From: a virus
Reading direction: 5' to 3' (one strand)
DNA length: 34,313 nucleotides
IMG/VR virus record: IMGVR_UViG_3300025769_013087
Location: 1-34,313 of that record
In this document: positions 25,965 through 34,313 of the stretch, one piece after another
How positions within the stretch are numbered: the first letter of the stretch is position 1
How the letters are laid out: every line of letters begins with the position of its first letter
Notes under the pieces: generated by a model
What the model was told of the DNA's origin: nothing
Database searches by the model: none
Seen by the model: the letters and a program-made list of their open reading frames with translations, nothing else
Made by a program: the position numbers and the translations under genes

Positions 25965-26987
25965 ATGGCAGCTCCCGTAACTACTATACAAAATTTAACG
26001 GTAACTTTACCGCCTTCTAACTCCGTATCAAACAGCTCGGTAACTTTACCTCCGAGTAGCACCGTTAATGTTGCCGTAGTCAGGCAGCCCGTGGCTACTG
26101 TGTCTAATGTAGGCACTTTGCCGTCCCCTCAGGTTGCCGTTCCCAACTCTAGTAGTTTGATATCCCCTCAAACGCCTATGGTGGCTCCAACAATTTTAAC
26201 CTCCCCAATGGAGGGTTCTTATTTTAAAAGGTTAAAATTCAGACAGCTTTGTTTATTTGACCACATACTCGATCAAGTAGCGAGTATGCTCGGAGCCGAT
26301 CAATGGGAAGATCTCCCTTTAATAGATCAAGAGCGGGTAAAAATAACGGTAAACCAAGCGTACAGAGAGTGCTACGCGCCTATAGATGGCCACAGACCTA
26401 GATGGGCTTCTCGGAAGATGGCTGTAGATTTCCCCGAAGGTGTGCAGTCTATAGAACTAGACACGGATGTCATAGATGTAGAAAAGGTACCAGTTTTAGT
26501 TGGTCACGGGCCTCTTTCTCCTATGAACGCCCGTACAGATGAGGTGTCGGCAAGAAGCCACTATTCCGGAGACTTTAGACCCGTAGGGGGTTACCAAGGA
26601 AACTTTCCCTCGTATGACATGGATGAGCCCGAGGTTGACAGACCTATATGGTACTATGTCGATCAAGTAGATACATCGGAAGACTTTATGGTGTATCCTA
26701 AATTAGTTTTATACCCCGTACCTGATATAGATTATCAAGTTGAACTTGTAGCTAACATAATACCCGAAGACTTGCAGTTAGGAGACTCACCTAGGCTTCC
26801 CGGCGAAGTGTGTTGGGATATTTTATTACCTATTGCACAGTATAAATTATTAACCGACCCCCGTTACAACGGAGCTAATAAAGAGTTAATAGTTCAGTCT
26901 GCGAGAGAAGCTAGGCGTAAACTTAAACACTTCTCTTCTCCACAAAAGCAGAGAACTATAAGAATTATTAGAAGAGGGGGTTGGTAA
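25965..26987 (+). CDS. Head-tail adaptor / tail-tube-like protein (probable)
   Basis: This 340-residue protein has two parts. Residues 1-75 are low complexity, with Ser, Pro, Val and Asn in repeats such as VTLPPS and PSPQVAVP. Residues from about 85 contain helices DHILDQVASMLGADQWEDLP, VKITVNQAYRECYAPIDG and HRPRWASRK. A beta-rich middle follows, then a basic C-terminal helix (REARRKLKHFSS, IRIIRRGGW). The helical core with its tail of strands resembles gp11/HK97 gp6-type adaptors that sit below the portal. Its position after the capsid gene is also right for an adaptor. Its stop overlaps the next ATG (TAATG). The assignment is by pattern and position only. Confidence 0.5.
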   Translation: MAAPVTTIQNLTVTLPPSNSVSNSSVTLPPSSTVNVAVVRQPVATVSNVGTLPSPQVAVPNSSSLISPQTPMVAPTILTSPMEGSYFKRLKFRQLCLFDHILDQVASMLGADQWEDLPLIDQERVKITVNQAYRECYAPIDGHRPRWASRKMAVDFPEGVQSIELDTDVIDVEKVPVLVGHGPLSPMNARTDEVSARSHYSGDFRPVGGYQGNFPSYDMDEPEVDRPIWYYVDQVDTSEDFMVYPKLVLYPVPDIDYQVELVANIIPEDLQLGDSPRLPGEVCWDILLPIAQYKLLTDPRYNGANKELIVQSAREARRKLKHFSSPQKQRTIRIIRRGGW

Positions 26988-28888
26988 TGGCTAAAGATTT
27001 AAGAATACGCCCGATAGGGAAGCCTAAAGTCGAAGAAGACTCGCTAATAGGCTTTCAAACAATAACCCGAAAGTTTGCCGCTGAAGGCACAAAAATTACA
27101 AAAGACGGTTTAGACGGAACCGACGACGGTATCGCTTTGTTTAGAAGAGTAGGTGAGCCTGATGAAGAGTATACCGACCACTACCTTATAAATCAGCAAG
27201 TAATTCCCGGCGATACATTGGACACCGCCACATTGATACGGCAATACGCAAAACTTAGGGATACATGGTACAGTCAACAATCTAGTGAGTCGGGTGAGTT
27301 AAAACGCATGACGCGTAAGTATGTGGTACTGAAAAACAGCAACCACATATTGAAACAACTAGGTAACTTACAAGACCTCGGTTACGATTCGAGAGAGTGG
27401 TCGCTACACCCCGAAACTGGTGACGGTCTTACTCAGGGCGCAGAAGCGTTGAACGATGGTACGCCGGAGTCAAATGCGGATTGTTGGGATATGCTGCCCG
27501 AGGTAATTAGGAGAACTGAGCCAAGAGTAGCATCTTATGTAGACGGGGATGCCGCCGGCACTATACCTGCCGAAGCTGGCCCGGTCAGTTTAGGAGTAAG
27601 TTTAAACGCAACCGAAAGTTATCTCCTATACGCAAGAGCCGCAACCGTAGTATCAAGTTCAAACGGTAAAACGGAGTTGAGAATAGATTCGGCAGCTCCT
27701 TGGAAATTGGGAGACCAAATATTTCATACCGAAAAAGGAAAAGCCGTAATAGATACAACACAAGGGTTAAGCGAAGGAGAGGAGCTTGTTGTTATCGGGG
27801 ATCCTCGGCAAGGGCAGGGCATAGACGACCCCACTAGCTACAGAGCTTCCGATGAATTATTTTATACAGAAGGGGTAAATTTAACATCTCCGGGGGCAAG
27901 TATTGTCCTTGATAGCTCAAAAATAAAAGCAGTTATTCCAAACCACGATTCGGTAAATTCCCAAGGAGAAAATCCATACTTCGCTTATAGTTTTACTGAA
28001 GCCGACAGAAAGTCTAATTTTATCGAAGACTTAGCTCTACAAGATCAAATGCTTTCAGTTAGCCTTGGTAATAGTGTAAGCCTCGGAGCTGTCTCTGGGG
28101 CGAACAGTAGAAACGAAGCGGGTTACAACTTAAGATGGTTAAGAGCTTCCGCTAGTATAGATACCTCAAGGCCCGGAGTTGACATCTGGACATGCTCGTG
28201 GGTAGCACCTATCGGATCTTACTGGAAGGTTTTAAGTAACCGAGAGAAAAATGTAGCCCACCCAACTATTGTTGGATTTGACCACACGGGATTTAAAACA
28301 TTTAAAAAAGGTAATAAAAAACAAGGTGCGCCGAGTGTACTCACTTATTTTGTGGTAGCTGAACAAGCACCTTTTTATGCCACTACATACGCTAAGAATA
28401 GCGGCGCCGTGACTATGGACTTTTTTATAGTACACGCCGAAGGTAATAGTGATACCAAATCTTTTAAACAAAGCTTTTCAAACGCGGCTTTTTACCAAAC
28501 AACCAACGGGACTCAATTGAGGTTCCCAACCGAACATATGCGCATAACGGGGGATAGAGACTTGGTTGATGTAGCTTGTTTAAAGGGTGCGGGTTGCGGA
28601 GCTTTAAGTGGTGCAGAATATATAAATCGTATGCCTCCTTCGGATCATGTAACAGTTCCCGGTGGAAGTTCGTTGGTCTTCTTTTATAACGATACGAGTT
28701 TAGAAGTAGACACTCTTAAAAGACCTTTATTTCAAGGAAGAGCGATACAGCAAGCCGGTGGTCATATTGCGTGGGACGCAACGATTTGGAGTAGTAGACT
28801 TGTAAACTCTCCAAGCTCTATGAAGGTAACCCCTATATTTCACCACCATAGAAATAGAATTTGGAAAATTGAAGTTATTTATTTTTAG
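26987..28888 (+). CDS. Structural protein, probable tail/virion component, function unknown
   Basis: This protein has about 634 residues. The frame opens at TTG 26981, but the ATG at 26987, overlapping the upstream stop (TAATG), is the likely start. The N-terminus has a GFQTITRKFAAEGTK stretch, followed by helices (DTATLIRQYAKLRDTWYSQQ and a Lys-rich KRMTRKYVVLKN). From about residue 195 it becomes beta-rich with Gly, Ser, Thr and Asn, consistent with a tail hub, nozzle or fibre-base protein. The ending is rich in aromatic residues (FHHHRNRIWKIEVIYF). It lies between the adaptor and the long beta-repeat protein, where podoviruses usually encode tail proteins. No catalytic motif is recognised. 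Confidence 0.5.
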   Translation: MAKDLRIRPIGKPKVEEDSLIGFQTITRKFAAEGTKITKDGLDGTDDGIALFRRVGEPDEEYTDHYLINQQVIPGDTLDTATLIRQYAKLRDTWYSQQSSESGELKRMTRKYVVLKNSNHILKQLGNLQDLGYDSREWSLHPETGDGLTQGAEALNDGTPESNADCWDMLPEVIRRTEPRVASYVDGDAAGTIPAEAGPVSLGVSLNATESYLLYARAATVVSSSNGKTELRIDSAAPWKLGDQIFHTEKGKAVIDTTQGLSEGEELVVIGDPRQGQGIDDPTSYRASDELFYTEGVNLTSPGASIVLDSSKIKAVIPNHDSVNSQGENPYFAYSFTEADRKSNFIEDLALQDQMLSVSLGNSVSLGAVSGANSRNEAGYNLRWLRASASIDTSRPGVDIWTCSWVAPIGSYWKVLSNREKNVAHPTIVGFDHTGFKTFKKGNKKQGAPSVLTYFVVAEQAPFYATTYAKNSGAVTMDFFIVHAEGNSDTKSFKQSFSNAAFYQTTNGTQLRFPTEHMRITGDRDLVDVACLKGAGCGALSGAEYINRMPPSDHVTVPGGSSLVFFYNDTSLEVDTLKRPLFQGRAIQQAGGHIAWDATIWSSRLVNSPSSMKVTPIFHHHRNRIWKIEVIYF

Positions 28889-31800
28889 ATGAGCGAGGAA
28901 ACTGCCGAAGAATTAAAAGAACGGTTAATTGCTCTAGAAACTCAAGTTGAGGAGATAATAGCCGAAAATAGTGACCCCGAAAGTATATTTGAGGGTACTT
29001 TAAATGTTGTAGAAAGCCCCGCGGGTAGTAGACAAACTATCATACATTTTGTAGATGTCGGTGATTATGGGCTGTCCCCACCAACTTCGAGAGGTTTAGG
29101 GCACGCTTGTTTCCAAAAAATTATAGATGATGAGTGGGATCCTAATAAAAGGAAAAGAGATAGATTAATATCTCACGGAGATCTTATAGTAATAAAAGGT
29201 TCACCTTGTCTGTATTATTGTTATGTGGGGTTAATCGACAGAACTAGCGACAGCCCTTCAGGTTTTCAAAAAGAAGCAAATATAGACGGGACTATTAAAA
29301 ATAAAAGAGAGAGCGGTGAAACCCGTCTTGAGCTTATCGTTTGGACTGAGACATTTCCCGGCACGGGAGTTGTTGTAAAGGCGGAGTTTTCAAAGACGAC
29401 TCTTAGCCCCGGTTCTCAGCAAGATATAAACCTAGACGATTTAACAATCACCCCGGACGACCCCCAGCCTGAAGAAGTAGATTTAAAACTTCCCGAGATT
29501 GAGGTAAAAGACACTACTCCAGACCCCGCACCCGAACCTATAGATGTAGAGCTTCCTACTAAAGTAGAATTTAAGCCTTCGGAAACTGACGCTCACCTTG
29601 ATCCGCCTTGCACCTTTTACAGTCAAAAAATTACGGGTGATAAAGTACCAAATGGTGAGGATATTGAATTGGATATGTTTTCCTTATCCTCAACCACTCC
29701 TACTCAAGGCGATAAAGTAGTTTTTCACGCCTTTAAGCTGGAAGTAAAAAAGACCAATACGAAACCGAAAGCAACATTACAAGCTACAAAATTAGACATA
29801 GATCAGGATTTCTTAGATCCAACTAAAAGTACAAAATCTAAATCAGCTACTGCCAAGCCGCAGACTTTTAAAGTAAGCGAGGTAGATGTAAAACGGACAC
29901 CTTTAACTGCGGTAGATTTTAGCACCGCTAGCCCATCAGTAACTCCCGGTACATGGGGTGAGGTCACTAATTATGACTCTACTGATTGGAATATTCACGA
30001 AAATGTTTCACAAGGGGAGCTAGATTGCGCATATGGCAGTTTTGAAACTAATAGAACTACTATTGATGATTCGGGTACTGAGACGCCTACTAATGTTTAC
30101 TCTAATGAGCTAACAATTACGAACGAGACTCCAAACGGCAACCCTTCTACCGAAACTATTGAGATGTTTGACGCAACTCATAGTTGGACAGGGCCGGAGA
30201 CCACGAATGACTATTACTTTGGTGCTCCAACCTCAAACGGATCTACTGCTCAAGCTCGAAGCTACCCCGCCTGGGCTCCAAATACGCAATATACTAAAGG
30301 TCAAGTAGTCACTCACGGCGGGAAAACATGGAAAGTTACCGATGACCATTTGTCGGATCCCGCTGGTCAGGAAGTACCCGGAGTAGATGTAAATTGGGAA
30401 GAAAGAACCGATGATTTAGAGAAGTTTAATTTTACTACGGACTTAGATATAAATATCGATTGTGAAGATGTAACTTGGGATTACGACAACGATATAAATG
30501 TTTCCGAAATAACTGAGTTAAGTTTTAACGCACCTAGTCCAAGTCAGAAAGATAATTTTGATGTAATTACCAATGTAACCGCCGGGACGCCAACTAATGT
30601 TAATAAAGGTGTTAAAAGTACTAATAAATTTACCGAGGTTACCGCGTTAAATCCGATACTGGGGACAAAGCAAAAGCTTGAAGAGCACACCGTTCTTAAG
30701 TCTTTAGAAAATGCTTATGTAGATAAAGGAACAAAGGCAAAAGACGACGAATTCAATATACTAACCGGTCTTGGGGTTAATGAAAATCTCGGAAAAGATT
30801 TTGACACACTTGCTTTAACAAGCTCAGCAGCATCATCTACGGATGATTGCTTTGCTTTTGATGTTAAAAAAATCGTAGTTAATGAGAGAAGACAATACTT
30901 CAATGAAAGGTCTGCGACCACCTACACTCAGAATTGGGATTTTTATGTAAAGGGCACGCCGGTAAAAATAACTACTTATGAGCAAAAAGATAATTTAACT
31001 TTAGCGAACATCACTAAAGAAATAAAGGTTACCGAGTATGAAAATAATAATGCGTTGAACGCATCAATTTCTAATATAAACATAACAGAAGTTGCGGTAG
31101 ATCTTAAAATGAAAGCGGTCACTCACCGCATACAAAATACAATTAAGAAATTTTCGTACGATGCAACTTGGCAACAAATACCGGCGACAATTTATAATAC
31201 TACTTTTGATTTTGATAAACATAAATTAACAATTACCAGAAGACCCGGTGAGTGGGTCGGGACTAAAAAGACTGCTACTTTTAGCAGTTATATTTACAAA
31301 TTCGCTCAAACTAAGCGTACGGATGTTATAAAAGCAAAGTCGGTAACTGTTTCAACGGACGAAGAAACTACGGTTACCTCAGAGCCTTGGAAAGTTTATT
31401 TTGAATGTTTAAAACGAGAAAGACTGTACTGGCGGGAAAAAGACACTACTGTATCTTTTGACGACCCTAAAACGGTAACTCTTACTCCTTATAAAAGTGA
31501 TTTATCATATCAAAACAAAGAAGTCACACTTACACCGCGTGAAACTGAGTTAAAATATCAAAATAAAGAACTAGAGATAAGCTCGGAAGATTATGAATTT
31601 AATTTCTCTAATGTTTATGAGCTTACTTTAGAAAACAAGACAACTACTTTAACGCATGACAACCCTAAATGGGCTAAGTTTAAACCGTCTAAGATAACGA
31701 TAAAATTTGAAGACGAAAAAGAAGTAACCCTTACTCCAAAACAATATAAATTTATAATGGAGCGTAAGGCGCTTAAGCTTACCTCTAAACAGTTAGAGAT

Positions 31801-33571
31801 AGTTTACAAAGAGGCTAAGCAATATAAAGCTATCCCGAAGAACTTTACATTTAAACAATTTAAAAAGCTTATAAAATATAAGCCAGTTACAGTTACAAAT
31901 ACGGAAGGTTCGTTAGATCTAAATACTTCAGAGTGTCAAACACTCAACGGAACAGGGGGCATGGGCCCTACTACTACCGAAAATATGGGGTCAATAACTG
32001 TGGAACCCGGCTCAGAACCCGAAGAAAAAATAAGCAGTACAGAGTTTAAGGAAATACCGATAAGCCCCCCACCTGAACCTAAAACTTACCCGGTAGACAG
32101 CTTAAAAATCGAAGAGCCTACTGAACAGCCCGAAGATATTGACGAAGACATAGACAGCTTAAAAGTAGAATGCGAAGAAGTAGATGAGTATTATAAGCAA
32201 GAAGACATCGAATTTGACGCTTACGAACTTACTACGGGTGACAAATCACCTATACCCGACATCGATATTGATAGCACATCGGTAGGTACAAAATCCACAA
32301 CTATAAACGACGCGGAGTCTACAAAAATAGATTGGGATATAAGTAATATAGATCCAAAGGAAGAAACTAAATACATCAGAGAACTTGGATTTTATATTAA
32401 AGATACCGACCCTAATAAAGTTACTAAAAGTATTAAAGAATGTGAAGTAGCTAAAACCGACGACAGTGATGTTCCCGACGCGGAAATACTTTCCACCAGA
32501 GTAGGTAAAAATCCTCTTACTAAACCCACGGATTTTAATGTAGAAGGTACGAAAATCTGCATAACTGAAACTGTAGACAATAGCGGTAACACAGTGCCCG
32601 ATGATTCGGCGACTATTCACAGTGCCGAGTATGTAAAAGGTACGGACAACCCGCAACCCGACAAAACAATAGACAGTACATCAGTTTCAGTTACCACTGA
32701 TAATTCCCACACAGTCCCCGCCGATAAGTTTGAGACGACCATAACTCCTCAAAGTACGAATTATGATCCGATGGAAATGACTTCAATAACATTTGATGAG
32801 GTTGAACCTTATTATGTTAGCGAAATATGTTATTTCAGTAGAGTAGATCTAAACAAAAACTACGGTACATCTTACGACGAGAGTGCTTCTTTTAATGTTA
32901 ATGAAATAACTAGAACACCCGGTTCTCCTAATGCTATAACTTGGAAAGGAGCTCTGTACGATAAAGTTGATATTTCGAGCGTTAACTCTCCGACCTTAAA
33001 ATTTGATAGGTACAAGTACACAATAGATGCTACGGATCAAAGTCTTCAGGCTTCAGAAAAAGCTCGATTGACTACGGAAGAAATTGAGCTAGGGGAAGAG
33101 CAATCTACATCTTCATATTTTGATTACCCCGAACTTTTGCTTGAAAATTCGAACATTACTAAAAAAGCATATGTTCCAATTTTGGACAAGGCTCCGCTCA
33201 GCGATACATTAAAAGTAATAAACCCTGCAGCCTATGCTAATGGAAGTACCTTGCTTAACCCCGAAGGTGTTGATTGTGTAAACAACCAAGTTTTTATTAA
33301 GTTTAGCTTCCTTGTAGACCAATACACTGTAAAATGCGGAGTCTTAACTAAAAAATCAGACAGCACACAAAAGGTTTATGGTCACCTAAAAGGCCCCGAA
33401 GTTGGAGATGAGGTTTACCAACAAGAAGTTTCGGTATGTGTGTATGTCGGTGGTGGTCAATATGAGACAAAAACTATTAATGTATTAACCACCTCTGTAC
33501 CCGATGGTCAAACTAACGAAGACTCTGTAGGAAGACTTATGAAGGGTCTTCCTTGTGGTACTCCGAGTTAA
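28889..33571 (+). CDS. Giant beta-strand-repeat protein with CBM5/12-like module, candidate tail fibre or spike
   Basis: This 1560-residue protein probably makes a long appendage. It opens with a short coiled coil (EELKERLIALETQVEEIIAE) and a globular domain to about residue 160. After that it is mostly beta-strand repeats rich in Thr, Lys, Asp, Glu and Pro. In about 185-350, hydrophobic/charged strands alternate with Pro/Thr-rich turns (VDLKLPEIEVKDTTP, KVVFHAFKLEVKK). Residues 459-505 resemble a CBM5/12 (chitin-binding type 3) fold, with W462, Y-T-K-G-Q-V-V, W480 and W503. Around 863-1004 there is a 16-17-residue repeat beginning VTLTP or similar. Acidic IDSTSVG-type units follow at about 1110-1290. 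No membrane segment or catalytic site is seen. The ATG directly follows the upstream TAG, and its own stop overlaps the next gene (TAATG). A fibre role is inferred. Confidence 0.6.
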   Translation: MSEETAEELKERLIALETQVEEIIAENSDPESIFEGTLNVVESPAGSRQTIIHFVDVGDYGLSPPTSRGLGHACFQKIIDDEWDPNKRKRDRLISHGDLIVIKGSPCLYYCYVGLIDRTSDSPSGFQKEANIDGTIKNKRESGETRLELIVWTETFPGTGVVVKAEFSKTTLSPGSQQDINLDDLTITPDDPQPEEVDLKLPEIEVKDTTPDPAPEPIDVELPTKVEFKPSETDAHLDPPCTFYSQKITGDKVPNGEDIELDMFSLSSTTPTQGDKVVFHAFKLEVKKTNTKPKATLQATKLDIDQDFLDPTKSTKSKSATAKPQTFKVSEVDVKRTPLTAVDFSTASPSVTPGTWGEVTNYDSTDWNIHENVSQGELDCAYGSFETNRTTIDDSGTETPTNVYSNELTITNETPNGNPSTETIEMFDATHSWTGPETTNDYYFGAPTSNGSTAQARSYPAWAPNTQYTKGQVVTHGGKTWKVTDDHLSDPAGQEVPGVDVNWEERTDDLEKFNFTTDLDINIDCEDVTWDYDNDINVSEITELSFNAPSPSQKDNFDVITNVTAGTPTNVNKGVKSTNKFTEVTALNPILGTKQKLEEHTVLKSLENAYVDKGTKAKDDEFNILTGLGVNENLGKDFDTLALTSSAASSTDDCFAFDVKKIVVNERRQYFNERSATTYTQNWDFYVKGTPVKITTYEQKDNLTLANITKEIKVTEYENNNALNASISNINITEVAVDLKMKAVTHRIQNTIKKFSYDATWQQIPATIYNTTFDFDKHKLTITRRPGEWVGTKKTATFSSYIYKFAQTKRTDVIKAKSVTVSTDEETTVTSEPWKVYFECLKRERLYWREKDTTVSFDDPKTVTLTPYKSDLSYQNKEVTLTPRETELKYQNKELEISSEDYEFNFSNVYELTLENKTTTLTHDNPKWAKFKPSKITIKFEDEKEVTLTPKQYKFIMERKALKLTSKQLEIVYKEAKQYKAIPKNFTFKQFKKLIKYKPVTVTNTEGSLDLNTSECQTLNGTGGMGPTTTENMGSITVEPGSEPEEKISSTEFKEIPISPPPEPKTYPVDSLKIEEPTEQPEDIDEDIDSLKVECEEVDEYYKQEDIEFDAYELTTGDKSPIPDIDIDSTSVGTKSTTINDAESTKIDWDISNIDPKEETKYIRELGFYIKDTDPNKVTKSIKECEVAKTDDSDVPDAEILSTRVGKNPLTKPTDFNVEGTKICITETVDNSGNTVPDDSATIHSAEYVKGTDNPQPDKTIDSTSVSVTTDNSHTVPADKFETTITPQSTNYDPMEMTSITFDEVEPYYVSEICYFSRVDLNKNYGTSYDESASFNVNEITRTPGSPNAITWKGALYDKVDISSVNSPTLKFDRYKYTIDATDQSLQASEKARLTTEEIELGEEQSTSSYFDYPELLLENSNITKKAYVPILDKAPLSDTLKVINPAAYANGSTLLNPEGVDCVNNQVFIKFSFLVDQYTVKCGVLTKKSDSTQKVYGHLKGPEVGDEVYQQEVSVCVYVGGGQYETKTINVLTTSVPDGQTNEDSVGRLMKGLPCGTPS
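31475..31900 (+). repeat. 16-17-residue beta-strand coding repeat
   Basis: Adjacent units at 31475-31522 and 31523-31570 encode VTLTPYKSDLSYQNKE and VTLTPRETELKYQNKE, identical at 11 of 16 positions. More divergent units follow, including VTLTPKQYKFIMERKA at 31724-31771. The period fits two short strands per unit, as in a fibrous or solenoid beta structure. The nucleotide copies are diverged, so this is a protein-level repeat. Confidence 0.8.
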
Positions 33572-34313
33572 TGGATTTTTTACCCCACAAATGCTGTTTT
33601 GATAATGACGGCAATTTAATATGCTCGGATGGGCCTTGTGATGATTGCGAAAAACCGTGTAAAGATGAGTCGGGTTGCGTATCTCCTTCCGATAATAGTA
33701 ACAAGGTTTATAGGATTATATATTCAGGAGCTAAGGAAGGATACTCAAGCTACGAGGGATCCGAGCCTTGTATAATAGTACTCCAACCAATTGACCCATA
33801 CACGGGGGATAATATCGACATACCCCCTATTGTTATTAATGAAGATAATTACGAAAAGAACTATGTAAAAGTAGATCCCTGCCCATCTGATTGTATTTGT
33901 GGTTGGACGGGCTGTTGGGAGTGGGTAGAAGATATGGGCGGGATTACATATTTCGTAGAATATTGCGACAAGGCGGGTGCTTACCCCGATGACGGTTCGG
34001 ATGAAAAAGCTTACATGGAAACCTTTACCCAAACTGATTGCGTAGTCCTTCTTAGAGAAGACTCAAATGAGAGTGACTATTATCAAGTTGTTACGGAGTC
34101 AGTTTTCTTTGATGAATGGATGCCGGTCGATTGCCCGCCAACGGCGTGTACATTCCCCGGTCAATGCGCCTATGTTAAAGAAGAACCCAAAAAGTGCGGA
34201 AGATTGTTTCAGTGGGAAGTTAAGCCGCACGACCCAATGGAGGACGATTGGCACTATATAGACGAAGAGCGCACGGAACAAGTATACGGCAGTTGCTTTT
34301 TTAAACTATGGAA
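33571..34313 (+). CDS. Cysteine-rich phage protein, 3' end beyond the window
   Basis: An open frame starts at ATG 33571, overlapping the stop of the beta-repeat gene (TAATG), and runs without a stop to the window end. It encodes at least 247 residues, of which 19 are cysteine, about one in 13. The cysteines often pair with Pro, Asp or Gly (KCCFDNDG, GPCDDCEKPCKDESGC, CPSDCICGWTGCWEW). The rest is rich in Asp, Glu, Tyr and Trp and looks extracellular. Many disulfides would fit an exposed virion protein or an appendage domain; zinc binding is the alternative. The upstream overlap and lack of stops make it very likely real. No family is recognised. Confidence 0.8.
   Translation, partial: MDFLPHKCCFDNDGNLICSDGPCDDCEKPCKDESGCVSPSDNSNKVYRIIYSGAKEGYSSYEGSEPCIIVLQPIDPYTGDNIDIPPIVINEDNYEKNYVKVDPCPSDCICGWTGCWEWVEDMGGITYFVEYCDKAGAYPDDGSDEKAYMETFTQTDCVVLLREDSNESDYYQVVTESVFFDEWMPVDCPPTACTFPGQCAYVKEEPKKCGRLFQWEVKPHDPMEDDWHYIDEERTEQVYGSCFFKLW

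Overview
The window is the structural (virion) module of a tailed double-stranded DNA phage or prophage (Caudoviricetes). It was most likely a short-tailed, podovirus-type virus, and it has not been identified further. Every convincing gene lies on the + strand. Neighbouring genes are packed head to tail, often overlapping by 1-14 bases (ATGA, TAATG and GTGA junctions). There are no tRNAs, rRNAs, insertion sequences or CRISPR arrays. Recognisable proteins are a large terminase, a portal, a scaffold-like protein and a major capsid protein of the N4-gp56/DUF4043 type. No tape measure, tail sheath or tail tube genes are seen, which favours a podovirus morphology (inference). Base composition is moderate and Shine-Dalgarno sites are weak or absent before most genes, so the host cannot be named. 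A marine or other aquatic bacterium is only a guess from the style of the genes.

Layout. (1) 1-2247: a sugar-modification cassette of glycosyltransferase, sulfotransferase and glycosyltransferase, all overlapping and leading directly into the terminase. (2) 2244-4001: TerL, with complete ATPase and nuclease motifs. (3) 4025-19143: two very large proteins between TerL and the portal. The first has 961 residues, is disordered and carries a PDYSDK repeat array. The second is a 4075-residue giant with a zincin-like HEGGH site, an LPD-type VEELQSDW block and a C-terminal LPD38-like region. This is the domain style of phage polyvalent proteins, which are thought to be packed in the virion and injected. 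(4) 19155-21191: the portal. (5) 21197-22910: seven small genes, the last three of 38, 51 and 43 codons. They include a lipoprotein/glycine-zipper membrane protein, two tiny membrane proteins (one holin-like) and a basic four-cysteine peptide. (6) 22955-25552: scaffold-like protein and major capsid protein, followed by a strong intrinsic terminator at 25593-25626. (7) 25632-34313: a Lys-rich small protein, a head-tail adaptor candidate, a 634-residue structural candidate, a 1560-residue beta-strand-repeat protein with a CBM5/12-like module, and a cysteine-rich gene that runs off the window end.

How they fit together (inference). TerL packages DNA through the portal into a shell built from the capsid protein on the scaffold. 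The adaptor and the following proteins close the vertex and form the tail and host-binding apparatus. The giant protein and its disordered neighbour are candidates for ejected internal virion proteins that act on the host at entry. The glycosyl/sulfotransferase cassette may decorate virion proteins or host surface sugars.

The most unusual content is the giant polyvalent protein (including a possible sigma-70 region 2-like stretch), the phage sulfotransferase cassette, the beta-repeat fibre candidate, and the run of three tiny overlapping genes ahead of the scaffold with a hairpin abutting the scaffold start codon.
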